DNA from: a virus
Direction: 5' to 3' (one strand)
Virus record (IMG/VR): IMGVR_UViG_3300027749_000183
Span: 1 to 45,733 of that record
Length of the DNA: 45,733 bases
The notes below the pieces were generated by a model. It had not been told where the DNA came from, ran no database searches, and saw only the letters and a program-made list of their open reading frames with translations. The position numbers and the translations under genes were made by a program. Shown here piece after piece: positions 30,591-42,200 of the stretch; the stretch's first letter is position 1, and each line of letters begins with the position of its first letter.

Positions 30591-33500
30591 ATGGGCCTTG
30601 CAGATCTCGCACGTAAAGCACAGCTCAAAGCACAGCTTGCTGCTCGCGCAGTAACGGACCCAGTGGTCAATGCTGCGGAGGGTGGTGCTGCACGCCAGGT
30701 AGTCAGGGGCGCCGGTGCCCTGAAGGACCAGCCGGTCGGCGCTTTCACGCGACTGCGCGAGTACATCGAAAACGGCTTCAGCTCGCCCGGCCCCGAGCAG
30801 AAGAGCATGCAGGAGCTGCTCGACCTGTACGAATACCGCGAGCAACTGGCCCAGCAGTTCCGGGATCGAGCAGAGATCGCTGCAAAGCCTGTCGGAAAGG
30901 ACGAGAACGGCCAGCCGATCTATGGCCCGACTCAGGAATACGGCGACTCACTCGACGCCACTGGCAAAGCCCCGTCTGAGCTGGAGGCCTTGCGCAAAGA
31001 GCTGGACGACATCGACGCCCAGCTTGCCCTCCCTGAGAACAGGCAGGCCCTAGACAAGGCGGCAACTGCTCACTTTGAGAAAGAGATCGGGGTGCCGCGC
31101 CAAGAGTGGGGTGAGGCTGAGAACAACGCATTTGCTGATGCGTACCCAGAGCTGGCTCTTGATCGGGCGGCTGATGCGTCTGACGTTTCGTCCGTAACCG
31201 GCAACCTGAGATCTCTTGAGGGGCAGGCCGCAGGCACGCTTCGACGCAATCCCGTGCCGGCTGGTGAGCCGTTCGTTGGCCCGAGCACGCGGCACGTATA
31301 CGAGCAGAATCTTGGTGGCGTGATTGCCCGGAACAAGCGAGCCAGAGAGGGCCTTGCCAACCAGATCGAGCAGCTGATCGACAGCAATGTCTCGATGAGA
31401 ATGGGTGGCGGCCAGCCCGGAGAGATGCCGAGCCAGAGCTACGCCTCTCTGGAAAGCCTGTTCCGGGACGGTGAGGTTGTCAGCCCTGATTTACAGAGAC
31501 TGCTGTATTTTCCGAGACAGTCGATGAATCCCTCCGAGCCTTTGCGGATTCGGCCGCAGGCTCAAGAGGCCCTCAAGATCCTGGCCGCCAGGCACGGGAT
31601 CAAGCCTGAAGACTTCTTCGGCAACATTCAGAACGCTGTGGGCTTCGGCGCTGGATTTGATCCGGCGTACGACATTGCCGCAGTGATCGCGTCTCGTAAG
31701 CTGCAGGGCGTCCAGCCCGCTCCGCTGCCGGACGCGTCTGGCCTGCCAGATGTTCCTTCTAGCGCGCTTCCTGTGTATGGGCCAGCAGGTGCGCCGGTTG
31801 GTCCGCAAACAATACAAGGCCAGCAGCATTCAGGTGCGTGGCCTTCGGGCGTGGAGTCTTGGGCGCAGGCGGCTCCAGCGACGCCACAGAGCCCCAGTCC
31901 GCTTCCGACGGTCAACGGCCTTTCTCCGCAGGAGATCTCTCGCCTGCCAGGCCAGACAGGTCAACCAGATTTGCCGCTGCGACTGATTCATGAGGGCTTC
32001 GACCAGGACATTCCGCGCTTCGTAGAAGGCCGCAGGGGCAAGCCAGTTCTGGGAGTTGCGAGAGGGCGGGACGGCAAGCCAATTCTAGGAGGTGACCGCG
32101 TTCCGATCCGCGCCACAGAGAAAGACCCAACCGTGCTTCGCGGCATGGTTGAGAACCAGTTCGGAGACGGCTGGAAGGACTGGATGTGGCGGCACGCCCG
32201 TCAGTTCATCAACCTTCTGCACGAAGGCGCACCTGCCTCTGCCGGCACGGAGCGCGTCAAGAGGCTGCTTGCTCAGCGTCAGACCATCGGCCCAGACGGC
32301 CAGCCGTCGTGGGAGAACGTGAACTACCCGATGTGGACGCTGGAGAAGAAGCGGCCGGACAGCGCTTCTGCGGAAGATCGCATTACTGTCGTTCAGCTTC
32401 CGGACGGCAGATACCAGCTTGCGTCGGTAGACGACACGGCGCCCGCTCAGGTCGTTAGTCCCGAGACAATTCGCACATACATGGCTCGCGGATACAGCCT
32501 GCCGGAAGGCCAGATGCTTACTCAAGACGGGCCGAGCGGGACTCGCATTCCAATCGAAGCGCCGGCAGTCCCGACGGCCGAACGAGCCGGCGAGATGCTG
32601 CGCAATTTTGCTTTGGAGCCTGACAACTCCAGCGCCGCTGCGCTTGCTGTTGATGCTATGGAAGCTCTCCGTCGGCTGGACTCTCCAGACGAGATGCGCA
32701 AGGCTCTGGCTATGAGCGTAAACGCTCAGGATTTTAACCAAATCGCTGGAGCTAGGGGCACTCAGCTAGAGCCCACAGATGATTCTGTTCTGGATGGCAT
32801 GGATCTTCTTGAGCGCGCGAAGGACCGCGTCGCAAACGGCGGCAGCCCGCTTGGTCCGGTAGACGCAAGAGCGCCGGTCGGCGAGTATAAAGAGACCATC
32901 CCCACGACTGCAGACGAAACGCCCGGTGCCACAGAAGCAGACAAGAAGGTCGGTCCCGCAGGCACGCCCGCGCAGGAGCGGCTTGCTAAGGCGCGCGAGA
33001 GCGTGCGAAACATGGCTCAGCCTGCGGCAGAAAGCACTGTCACTGCTGGCCTCAATAGGGCGGCTGACGCCATGCCGCAATACCGGCCGACTGACGCAGG
33101 AGTGCCGACTGGTCCGCGCATACCGCAAGAAGCGTTTGCATTCAACACCGCACCCGGCAGCTGGGCAGAGTCGGTTACCGGAGATGCTCCACGTCCTGGA
33201 GGCGAGCGCTGGATAGATCCTGCCGCCGTGCAGGCTGCAATGAGCGGCCGGCCCCCCGCCGCCCCAGATGCCACTGCCGCGCCAGCACAGGGCGGAGTCG
33301 ACGCTATCCGCGACCGCAGAAATCGGCTTGAGCAGCTGGCAGTCGGGGCTCCAGATCAACGAAGGGCGCGAGAGGCACAGGCTATCCAGAATCAGAGTAT
33401 TTCTGACTCACTTGCACAGTCCGCCGCCGAGAACGCGAAGGATGTCGATGCGTTCTTGAGGTCGTTTGAAGGCGGGCCTGAGATTCTTCGACGTGGCGAT

Positions 33501-36500
33501 GCGCTTTCTCAGGATGATGCCGTGTTCCTGTTCGGGCGAGCGGCGGATCGAATCGGAGATCCGGCGTGGCGTGGTGAAGTAGACGCGCTTGTTGCTCAGG
33601 GCGCTACGCGCGACAAGGCAGAGATGGCTGTCTACTCGATGCGCCGCGAGCAGCTTCTGCAGAGAGCTGTTCAAGAGGGATTTGTTCCGGCGCGATCCGA
33701 TGACCCGCACGAACAGCTGATTAACGACACTGAGGCGCTTCTTGGCTACGACCGCACGCTTGTGCAGAAAGCCTCTGAGTCCCACGCCCGCAGGGTCGAA
33801 CAGTTTGAGCGGGGTGTCCGCGCTCAGAACACGCTTGCCGATCCAGGCGACGCAACAGATGGCCGCATGCGACGCGATATGGCTGGCGAAGAGGCGCTGA
33901 ATACGAACACTCGCGAGTCCGCGCTGCCGCTTGACGATCAGAGGTCTCTGCAAGAGCAGGCCGCCGCAGAGGATGCTGCTCGCCAAGAACTTCAGATGAA
34001 GAACGCTGTTCGCGGGATTCAATCCGGGCAGAGCTCAGCCGTGTCTCTTGAAGACCTTAGGGCGCTGCACGAAACAGCGTTCCCTGCGGTGAAGGATGAG
34101 AACGGCAATGTCTTGCAACCCAAGACCGAAGCGCCTCTTGCGTTCGGCAGGCGAGACAACCGCAAGAACGGAGCGCGTCCGTCTGGCGTGGCGGTCGACA
34201 AAGCAGTCGACCAGCTCGACGAACTCAAGGGTCAGCTGCAGGACATCGAAGGGCAGATAACTGAGCGCGTCGGCCTGCTCCCTGAGATCCCAAAGAACGG
34301 CGGTATCGGCGTAGCCGTCATGCCGGGAGCGGACTTCCGAAAGTGGCTGTCTGACAGCGTAGCCAAGCACGGCGAAGACCCTCTCGCTCAGTCTGCGCTG
34401 GAAGAGATTGCTGACCTGCACAATCAGCGGCAGGAGGTGCTCGCTAACATCGGGCAAGTGGGCACCGCATTCAGCGCGCCGACCTACAGCTCAATGGAAA
34501 CCGAAAGCGCCGGCGGTGCACAGCAACGTCTAATCGAATCTGCTATGGGCATGAACAGCGGGCGCATTGCTGCCAATGCCGACCCTGCAGCTGACGGCAT
34601 TCGTGCTCGCGGCGGTTCCAATCCTCTGCGCCGGAACGCGACCGATCGGTTTGATGCACTACAGCAGCTGCTGACGCCACCGGGCCTACGCATGAATGCA
34701 ATGACCTACGTCGACAGCCTTGTTGACGCTGCCCGTGCTAGCGGGCGCAACATTACGGCAGAGGACATCATTGAGTCTGTGTTCAACGCCAACCCAGTTA
34801 TTGCCGGCGGAGACCCTAGCGGCCTGGCTCGATCTGGAAGCAGCGCCGCCAGCGGCTTCTCCCGAGAAGCAGTGCGTCAGGCTGCTGAGTCTGCTGTTCG
34901 TGACATGCGCGGCGCAATGGACGCAACGGCAGCGGCGCCCAAGCCTGCGGTTGCTGTGGCCCCAGTGAAGCCGTCGTTCGGCGACAGGATGCGGGGCATG
35001 ATCGGCCAGCTGTTCCCGCAACGCGCTACGCCTGCGGCAGCGGCTGATCCCGGCATGTTTGTTGATCAGTTCTACAAGCAGGCTGACGACATTGTTGCGC
35101 ATGCCAGCACCAGGCAGATGCCGCACAATGAGTTCAAAGCCCTAAAGGAAGAAGACCAAGCCAAGCTGATGGCGGACCCCAACTTTGTGGTCATGCCGGA
35201 AGATGCGGGCGACGTGGTTCCAGCGCACGAAACTCCGGCGGCAAGGGCGGCTCAAGCGTTTGCTGCACTGCAGAAGCTTCAGAAAGATCTGCCCGCAAAC
35301 AATCCGCTCTACGATGTGACGGACGTGCGCGAGCACATTCGACAGCGCCTTGCCGACGTAAGCCAGATGGTTCCTGAGGCGCAGCAGTACGCCATTCCAG
35401 AAGAAGGCTGGCAACTCCCGCAGCGCAAGGGCTCTGGGATTGAATCCCGCCCTGCCGGCAATAACGAAGCCGACGCCAATCCGTTCTACAACAACACGGA
35501 TGCGTCCCTGCCCATCGACCGCGACGCCGTGCAAAAAGAGCTGGACGAGATTCTTGCTGCGCGCCAGGCCGACGTCGACTACCGTAACCAGAAGCAGGAG
35601 GAAGGTCTCTACGACCAGGCCGATCCAAGCCAGAAAGATCCAGCTACCGCGAATGCCGCTACCGCCAACGACCGGCAGGGGCGGCGAGTCGAGCAGCTTC
35701 GCAGAATGCTTGAGCTGTCCGGACAGAACTACAACCCTACCGGCTCGCTCTTTGTGCCGCAGCAGCACCTGGCTGAAGTGCAGAAGTACATCAGCGGCGA
35801 CGTATTCCCTGAGGAAGTTGGGAAGCCCTTCACGACCGCACCTGTAGCGATCGGTGCAGAAGACGTGGGCTGGGACACGCTTACGCCAGAAGAACGCCTC
35901 CAAGTCATTGGGATGGAGGGCGTCAGTCCAGAGCAAGCGCAGCGGCGGTTCTGGATGCCGAAACAACAATATCAGCGCGTGTCGTTCCGCCATCAGTTCA
36001 AGGTCAACAACGCCGGCGGCAGGCCCAGTAACCCAGCCGCCGCTACGCGAACGATCATTCTGCCGGTCAACGGCTCGATGGCATTTAGCCCAGAAAACCA
36101 CGTGCTCGATCTCACGGAGAACGGGCCGGTACTGCACGCCCCACGCCAGGCGACTGACGCCGACATGGATGCGACTGCGGCGGACGAGATGAATGCTGCA
36201 GCTGAACGAGCGGTCGGTCGCGGAGTCCCGGACGTCAGGCCAAACCCGGCTCGCACTCAGGAGGGCCCAAATCAGGACGGCTCGACGCGTAGGGGTCCGG
36301 CCGGGAATGATGGCAGCGAGCCCGACCCAATCGACATTGAGGCGGGCATCAGGGAGGAGCTTGGGCCGGAAGACGTCAAGCCGGCCGTCAGTCAGCCGAC
36401 AACCGCAGCGCCCGGAAGCCGTCTTCGTCGCGTCGTCGGCGCGGCCAGGCAGAAAGTTGCAGACGCTGCCGGAGCAACTGTCGACGTTGTGAAGCGAAAC

Positions 36501-36725
36501 CCACGCAAGGCGCTTGGGCTGGCAGCTCTCGCCACAGCCGGCGGGGCCAGCTACTTAGGCTCCAGCCCAGAAGAAGCTACCGCCTCCCCGATGGGCCCGA
36601 TCTACCCGCCGGACGCCGGTGGCGACGGGGCGGACATAAATTCAGGCAGGCCTGACGTTCTGGCACGGATTCGCGGCAGCCGTCCTGTCGGGATCATGAC
36701 GTCCCAGTACGGCATTCCATATTAG
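30591..36725 (+). CDS. Giant internal virion/ejection protein candidate (2044 aa)
   Basis: ATG 30591 has AGGAG six bases upstream, better placed than TTG 30588. This is the largest gene here (6.1 kb). The protein is hydrophilic, rich in Ala, Gln, Arg, Asp and Pro, with long helical parts (LRKELDDIDAQLALPENRQA, DAARQELQMKNAVRGIQSGQ) and Pro-rich linkers. A weak hydrophobic stretch near the C-terminus (KALGLAALATAGGASYLG) could insert into a membrane. No lysozyme or polymerase motif was found. Its size and the following 836- and 1128-aa proteins parallel T7 gp14-gp15-gp16, which are ejected to make a DNA conduit. Confidence 0.7.
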   Translation: MGLADLARKAQLKAQLAARAVTDPVVNAAEGGAARQVVRGAGALKDQPVGAFTRLREYIENGFSSPGPEQKSMQELLDLYEYREQLAQQFRDRAEIAAKPVGKDENGQPIYGPTQEYGDSLDATGKAPSELEALRKELDDIDAQLALPENRQALDKAATAHFEKEIGVPRQEWGEAENNAFADAYPELALDRAADASDVSSVTGNLRSLEGQAAGTLRRNPVPAGEPFVGPSTRHVYEQNLGGVIARNKRAREGLANQIEQLIDSNVSMRMGGGQPGEMPSQSYASLESLFRDGEVVSPDLQRLLYFPRQSMNPSEPLRIRPQAQEALKILAARHGIKPEDFFGNIQNAVGFGAGFDPAYDIAAVIASRKLQGVQPAPLPDASGLPDVPSSALPVYGPAGAPVGPQTIQGQQHSGAWPSGVESWAQAAPATPQSPSPLPTVNGLSPQEISRLPGQTGQPDLPLRLIHEGFDQDIPRFVEGRRGKPVLGVARGRDGKPILGGDRVPIRATEKDPTVLRGMVENQFGDGWKDWMWRHARQFINLLHEGAPASAGTERVKRLLAQRQTIGPDGQPSWENVNYPMWTLEKKRPDSASAEDRITVVQLPDGRYQLASVDDTAPAQVVSPETIRTYMARGYSLPEGQMLTQDGPSGTRIPIEAPAVPTAERAGEMLRNFALEPDNSSAAALAVDAMEALRRLDSPDEMRKALAMSVNAQDFNQIAGARGTQLEPTDDSVLDGMDLLERAKDRVANGGSPLGPVDARAPVGEYKETIPTTADETPGATEADKKVGPAGTPAQERLAKARESVRNMAQPAAESTVTAGLNRAADAMPQYRPTDAGVPTGPRIPQEAFAFNTAPGSWAESVTGDAPRPGGERWIDPAAVQAAMSGRPPAAPDATAAPAQGGVDAIRDRRNRLEQLAVGAPDQRRAREAQAIQNQSISDSLAQSAAENAKDVDAFLRSFEGGPEILRRGDALSQDDAVFLFGRAADRIGDPAWRGEVDALVAQGATRDKAEMAVYSMRREQLLQRAVQEGFVPARSDDPHEQLINDTEALLGYDRTLVQKASESHARRVEQFERGVRAQNTLADPGDATDGRMRRDMAGEEALNTNTRESALPLDDQRSLQEQAAAEDAARQELQMKNAVRGIQSGQSSAVSLEDLRALHETAFPAVKDENGNVLQPKTEAPLAFGRRDNRKNGARPSGVAVDKAVDQLDELKGQLQDIEGQITERVGLLPEIPKNGGIGVAVMPGADFRKWLSDSVAKHGEDPLAQSALEEIADLHNQRQEVLANIGQVGTAFSAPTYSSMETESAGGAQQRLIESAMGMNSGRIAANADPAADGIRARGGSNPLRRNATDRFDALQQLLTPPGLRMNAMTYVDSLVDAARASGRNITAEDIIESVFNANPVIAGGDPSGLARSGSSAASGFSREAVRQAAESAVRDMRGAMDATAAAPKPAVAVAPVKPSFGDRMRGMIGQLFPQRATPAAAADPGMFVDQFYKQADDIVAHASTRQMPHNEFKALKEEDQAKLMADPNFVVMPEDAGDVVPAHETPAARAAQAFAALQKLQKDLPANNPLYDVTDVREHIRQRLADVSQMVPEAQQYAIPEEGWQLPQRKGSGIESRPAGNNEADANPFYNNTDASLPIDRDAVQKELDEILAARQADVDYRNQKQEEGLYDQADPSQKDPATANAATANDRQGRRVEQLRRMLELSGQNYNPTGSLFVPQQHLAEVQKYISGDVFPEEVGKPFTTAPVAIGAEDVGWDTLTPEERLQVIGMEGVSPEQAQRRFWMPKQQYQRVSFRHQFKVNNAGGRPSNPAAATRTIILPVNGSMAFSPENHVLDLTENGPVLHAPRQATDADMDATAADEMNAAAERAVGRGVPDVRPNPARTQEGPNQDGSTRRGPAGNDGSEPDPIDIEAGIREELGPEDVKPAVSQPTTAAPGSRLRRVVGAARQKVADAAGATVDVVKRNPRKALGLAALATAGGASYLGSSPEEATASPMGPIYPPDAGGDGADINSGRPDVLARIRGSRPVGIMTSQYGIPY

Positions 36726-36735
36726 AAAGCGGCTC

Positions 36736-39246
36736 ATGAGCATCCAGTCAGACGGAATCCGCAGCATTCTTGCCCGACGCCAGGCCATGCTTGGTCGCAA
36801 CGCTGCACCAGCCGCATCTGAGAATGATCCAGGCCAGCAGCCGCAGGCCGGTTCGTACAACAGCTTTGCCGCCGGCAACGACTACATGTCCGGAAAGGAC
36901 TACGACGAAGCCAAGACGTCTGCGCTTCAGAAGTCGATGTCTGACAGGACCGATGCGTCGTTGTCTGAGCGCCGTGCCCGCATGATGGGGGACGCACAGC
37001 AACTGCAGGGCCAGCCCGTGCTGAAGCCGCAGGCACCGCCTGAGCCTCCCAGAGATCCGAACGTCGCTCCGCCAATGCAGATCCCTGAGCCTGCCGTCAG
37101 GGGTCGGTCGCAGGGTCCGATCGGTTCGGAGGTAACCCAGTCTGAAGTGGATCGCGATCCTATCAACGCAGCCGCTCAGGCCGATGCGCGCAGGCGCAAG
37201 GACAATGCTGCTGCGCAGCGCAAGCAGTACCAAGAAGGCGTGCGTCCACTCCCCCGAGTTGCGCCAGAGCAGGCAAATGAGCAGGCCAGCGCTGCTGCGG
37301 ATCGCTACAAGCCTAATGCCGCCGGAGCTACGCCAGAGCAGAAGGCCGCCAATCGCGCCACAGGCGGCAAGGCGGGCGCTGCAACTGCTGCTGCCGGCGG
37401 GGCCAGAGACGCTGCGACGCAGAGCGCTGATGCCGCGCAGTACCAGAGGGACATGGACAAGCACGATGCTACGCGCATGCACCTGGAGAGCAATCTGAAT
37501 ACCGCCTACGACACGGGCTTTGGTGTTGAGGAGGCCGCCACCGCTCTCGATGACCACAACGCCGCCATGCCTAAGCCTCCGGGCACGATCACGGGCGGCC
37601 GGACTCCGCAGGAGATGGAGCAGTCCGTAGAGGACACCTTCTACAATCTCCCGCGTGACGTTCAGGATAAGTGGCGTCGGCGCTATGGCAACGACGAGCG
37701 CATGCATGCCGACCTTGCAGGAATGTACGCAGACCTGGACCCGGATGAGCGCAGGGGCGTCATGGCGAATGACGCGAATCGAGCAGCCACCGCCGGCAAG
37801 GGCGGTGCAGTTGGCATGTTTACGCCTACAGAAGAGGGCGCTAACCCAGAGTCCAACTACCAGCCCAAGACTAAAAGCGGAGAAGCTTCCGCGACCGTCG
37901 CGCCTAACGCAGGCACCAGCAACGGCACGGGCTACGGCAACAGGACAGGAGATAGCAGAGACCCAGACCTCCAGACGCCCGAGCAGAAGCGCATGTCTGG
38001 CACCGACCTGCGCACTGGCGCTCCCGTTAAGGACGACAAGGGCGATTTGGTCCAGAACCCAAACGGCAGCTACTCAGGACGGGCCGTGCATCCCGAGCAC
38101 CTTGATCGCAATCTCGACCCCAACGGCGAGAAGGTTGATGGTCGCTATGTCATGACCCCTGAGTGGCGCGAGCAGATGAAATGGGCGGGCCACCAGATGG
38201 GTCTGGATCCCAGCAAGTTTGAGGGCGGCGACCAGAGCGATACGTGGATCGCAGCTACGCAGGAGAAGCTGCGCTTTCACCAGAAGATGACCGATCAGGG
38301 GATGGAGGTGATGCCGATCGCTACGGGCGGCCACCGCTACGTGCAAGGCCCCGATCAAAAGGCGCACGCAGAAGGCCGGCAGCTCAAGGCTGACGCTCGC
38401 GACTTTCTGAAGCAGTACCCACCGCGACTGGGCGAAGACGGGAAGCCGGTCGCGGATGAACTTGCTGTCCAGCTGCAGGATGCTGCAAACAACGGCGATC
38501 GCAAGGCGTATCTTGAGATCCAAGAGAAGATGCGCCAGCAGCGCAACATGCAGACGTCTGCTGCGGCTCGCACGCAGCTGCTGCAAAGGGGCGAGACGCA
38601 AAACTGGCAGAGTCCGACGCGTGCTCCTGGCATGCTGCGAGATTCTCTCCGTCAAGCTCGCTCGGCCCCGCGCGCGCAGGCTCAGGCATACCGAATCGCA
38701 GGCGTCGATAACCCGCGACTCAATGGGCATGCACAGCAGCTTGAGAACAATGCGGCAGTGGGTGATGCAGTTGCTGCGCAGGCGGCTGCTCAAGCACAGA
38801 AGGACGCAAGCGAGAACGAGCCGCCAGCTGCGCTGACTCAGAAGAACGAGCAGTTTGCGCTCGACCAGGCGATGGATGATTCTCTCACGCCCGAGCAGGT
38901 GCGCGCCGGTCTCATCACTGCACGCAAGCAGAACAAGGGACCAGAGATGTCTGACGACATGGCTGCAGTGGAGGTGGCGCGTCACGTGATTAGAAAGTCC
39001 GGCGGCCGAATGGACAGCCCGCACGTGCAGCATGCACTCATGGTTCTTCTGCAGAAGCCGTCACGGTTCGCAGCTGCTGGAGCTGAGGGCGATAACACTA
39101 GGGACGGCCACTACTTGCCACCAGGTCTAGGCTATACAGAGGACGAGTTTGCCAGAGATGCTGCCAGGATGTACGGTCCGGCCGGCGAAGAAGGATACCG
39201 ACAGTTCCATAGGGCGAACGCCGCTCAGTCCAATAAGGGCAAGTAA
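36736..39246 (+). CDS. Large internal virion protein candidate (836 aa)
   Basis: ATG 36736 starts ten bases after the previous stop, behind AAGCGGC, a poor ribosome site, so coupling is likely. The product is very hydrophilic, Ala/Gln/Asp/Pro-rich, and mostly helical or disordered, with TPEWREQMKWAGHQMGLDPS as one compact segment and AAVEVARHVIRKSGGRM near the end. There is no catalytic motif. Its stop overlaps the next start by one base. It is probably an ejection or internal core protein that acts with its two neighbours. Confidence 0.65.
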   Translation: MSIQSDGIRSILARRQAMLGRNAAPAASENDPGQQPQAGSYNSFAAGNDYMSGKDYDEAKTSALQKSMSDRTDASLSERRARMMGDAQQLQGQPVLKPQAPPEPPRDPNVAPPMQIPEPAVRGRSQGPIGSEVTQSEVDRDPINAAAQADARRRKDNAAAQRKQYQEGVRPLPRVAPEQANEQASAAADRYKPNAAGATPEQKAANRATGGKAGAATAAAGGARDAATQSADAAQYQRDMDKHDATRMHLESNLNTAYDTGFGVEEAATALDDHNAAMPKPPGTITGGRTPQEMEQSVEDTFYNLPRDVQDKWRRRYGNDERMHADLAGMYADLDPDERRGVMANDANRAATAGKGGAVGMFTPTEEGANPESNYQPKTKSGEASATVAPNAGTSNGTGYGNRTGDSRDPDLQTPEQKRMSGTDLRTGAPVKDDKGDLVQNPNGSYSGRAVHPEHLDRNLDPNGEKVDGRYVMTPEWREQMKWAGHQMGLDPSKFEGGDQSDTWIAATQEKLRFHQKMTDQGMEVMPIATGGHRYVQGPDQKAHAEGRQLKADARDFLKQYPPRLGEDGKPVADELAVQLQDAANNGDRKAYLEIQEKMRQQRNMQTSAAARTQLLQRGETQNWQSPTRAPGMLRDSLRQARSAPRAQAQAYRIAGVDNPRLNGHAQQLENNAAVGDAVAAQAAAQAQKDASENEPPAALTQKNEQFALDQAMDDSLTPEQVRAGLITARKQNKGPEMSDDMAAVEVARHVIRKSGGRMDSPHVQHALMVLLQKPSRFAAAGAEGDNTRDGHYLPPGLGYTEDEFARDAARMYGPAGEEGYRQFHRANAAQSNKGK

Positions 39247-42200
39247 TGCGGCGCAACAGGAACTACGCTACTGCGTTCGGCGGAGGTGGGGACGACAAAG
39301 ACCCTGCCCTGTCTATCAGTGCGGAGCGAGAGCAGCAGCTTCTTGAGCAGGCACAGAACAAGATCCTGACCGGTGCAGGTTATGTCACCGACTGGATCGA
39401 CACGCCCGGAGCTATGGCGCGCGGAGCTATCTCTGCCGGCATGAAGGGCGAAGACCCTCTGTCTGCAGCGGCCAACGCCTTTTATCAGAAGGGCGACCAG
39501 CGAGTCTCCGGCAGGGATCTGCTTCGTCAGGCTGGAGTGGTTGGCGACAGAGACAACTGGGGAAACTTTGCGGGCGGCATAGCTGCTGAGATCGCTCTAG
39601 ATCCGTTGTCTCTGCTTACAGGCCCCGTCAAAAGCCTAACTTCAGCCGGCCAGCTTGCGAGTAAAGCCGGTCTGCTCGACAACGCAGCTGGCGCGCTGTC
39701 CAAGTCCTACGTATCTGGCGCCGATAACCTCTCGTCCGCTCTTGTGTCGCGAGCAGACGACGCCGTTAAAAAGCTTGGCAGCCCTGCCCTCAGCGCCACT
39801 GAAGTTGTCGGCCGGCCGCTGGTCGGCAGAAGAGCTGCGCTTCAGCACGGCACGCTAGAGAATCTTGTAGACGCAGCGAGCGACTCGTCTCTCGCCAAGC
39901 AGAGAGTTCTGGAAGCTCTTGGCAACAACGCCGACAGTGCGGCCCAGTATGAGAAGCTCAAGGGCCATCCGCTGGGCAAGCAGTTTGGCCTGACGCTGCC
40001 GTTCATGCAGGACGCCCTGCTCCCGTTTAACGCTCCAGGCGGCCAGCAGCTATCAGACGCTATGGACACGCTGATGGGCGGTATCCGCTGGAGCGGTGCC
40101 GGTCGGGCGTATCACGCGTTCACCGACAACAAGGTGGGGGGAGCGCTCGACGCCAAGAGCCAGGCCTTTAACGCTGGCGCCAGCGCCGCGAAGGACGCTG
40201 CGCAGGCAGAAGCTCGGCGCGAGTCTACCTTCCAGGCAGCCAAGCTGTATCAGCAGGAGCCTGACGTCTTCACAGAGGAGGGCAACCGATCGCTTGGTCG
40301 CTTGATCGAGAAGCCGAAAGAGGGCGCACTTAACGCAGACGAGATCTGGTCGTCTAACCACCCTGCTGCCCGAGATTACATGGACTGGTGGAAGCGAGTG
40401 TCGGACGCTTCGCCTCAAGAGATGGCCGATGTCGGCCTCAAAGGCACGGTGTTCAACGACCCCAACGTGGAGGGCTACCTTCCGCGACAGACTGACAACC
40501 TCATCGAACAGGCCGCGCGGTACGACAAGAGTTTGGGCAGAGAGCTGTCGACCTTGACGAACGACCAGATGCACCGGTCGCCTGAGCTGATGGTTCCTGG
40601 TGGACGAGACACTATCGCGTTCAAGCTGAGCCGGGATCCTGTGGTTGCCGGAGCTAAGCGCACAGCCGTCACGGACCAGGCAGCGGCCGATCACATTCTT
40701 GCGACCGTATTCAAAGGGTCGCCGGACTCCAAGTCTCAGTCAATGGAGCTGGCGCGACTGCTGCACAAGCTGCCATCAAACATCGCAGACAGCAACGTCG
40801 CTCCACTCTACGGCCAGCACCCGACGAGCACGATCTCTCGCTACATCGAAGGACGAGCGGGCGCACGCGCCACAGCCACTGCCGTCTACGACTCGCTGGC
40901 TACGTCAGCAACAAACTCGCCGGCAGAATTGGCTGAGGGCGGACGGCACATCAAGCTGAGCGATGCGCTGCAGAGGCTCAACCTTGAGACCACAGCCGGT
41001 GAGGCTAGCGAGATCGGTGCGCGACAGCAGATGCGAGAGAGGCTTGCCGGCAGGTTTGGTGTAGAGCCAGACAAGCTAGAGCTTTCTCAGATAAGCATTC
41101 CTGAGGACACCGTGATTCGGTTGACGCGAGCCAAAGAAGGCTTTGAGCAACCCGAGATGGCGGAGCAGCTGACCGGCATCATGGATCAGGTGACGCGCCA
41201 CTGGGCCGCTGGCATTCTGGCGTGGCCTTCACGCATAACGCGCGATCTGTACAGCGGCATGTACTCCAACTGGCTGGCTGGAGCGCTCGACCCTCAGGCC
41301 ATACCGTTCGTCAAGAGCTTCTACAAGCTGCTGGGTGGAGACAACTACGTTACCGCCCGCAGCCTGCTCAAGACAGGGGCGTTCGACCCTAAGTTCGTGC
41401 AGTTCCTGAAGACGATGCCGGCCTACAAGAACCTCCCGGAGCAGGACATAGCCGCACGCTTCTACGCAGACCTCAATGCCGGAAAGCTGCTGGGGTCTAA
41501 CGCGTACACGGATCGCGGTCTGTCCACGATTGAGGGCAGCATCAAGAACCAACTGCCGGGCATCGCGCCAGAGACGTTTGGTCGTGCGATTGGCGAGCTT
41601 GGCGGCGACTACCGCAACTTTCTGGATATCTCAAAGAACCCTATCGCCAGAGCCAACTCTGCGGCCGGCGAACTCAGCGACCGGATCACTCGCCTGACTG
41701 GGTACATCAGCCTGCTGCGTCAGGGGGTTTCCCCAGAAGAGGCTGTTCGACGCATGAAGCGGGCGCACGTGGATTACAGCAGCCTGACCACAGCAGAGAA
41801 GCACCTGCGATCGCGCTTCATGCCGTTCTATGCCTACACCAGTCGCATGTTCCAAGAGACGCTACGCCAGTTGGCAGAGCGGCCGGGCGGCCGCATGGGA
41901 CAGGGGCTACGCGTGCTCGACAGACTCCAGGATCCGGGAGACGACGAGTATGTACCAGAATCGGTACGTCGCGGGTTCGGTGCTGCGATACCTCAAGACA
42001 GCATGTTCGGCATACCAGCAGAGCTTGGCACCCGCTACCTGTCGGGCTTGTCGCTGCCGGGCTACTCGGACCTGCAGATCCTAGATCCGGGCAGCATTGC
42101 CGGCACAGTGACGAACATCGCCAAGATGAGCAATCCCATCTATCGGACAGCGTATGAGCTTGGCACTGGCACCGACATCCAAAATCGCCAGCCGATCAAC

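Noticed and set aside
35142-36137. 331-codon leftward ORF
   Set aside because: It lies opposite the 2044-aa gene, has no ribosome site and a low-complexity Leu/Arg/His composition. It is a reverse-frame shadow of GC-rich coding DNA.
36748-37707. 319-codon leftward ORF
   Set aside because: It is fully antisense to the 836-aa gene, with no motif and no ribosome site. The same holds for 38074-39033 and 3161-4042.
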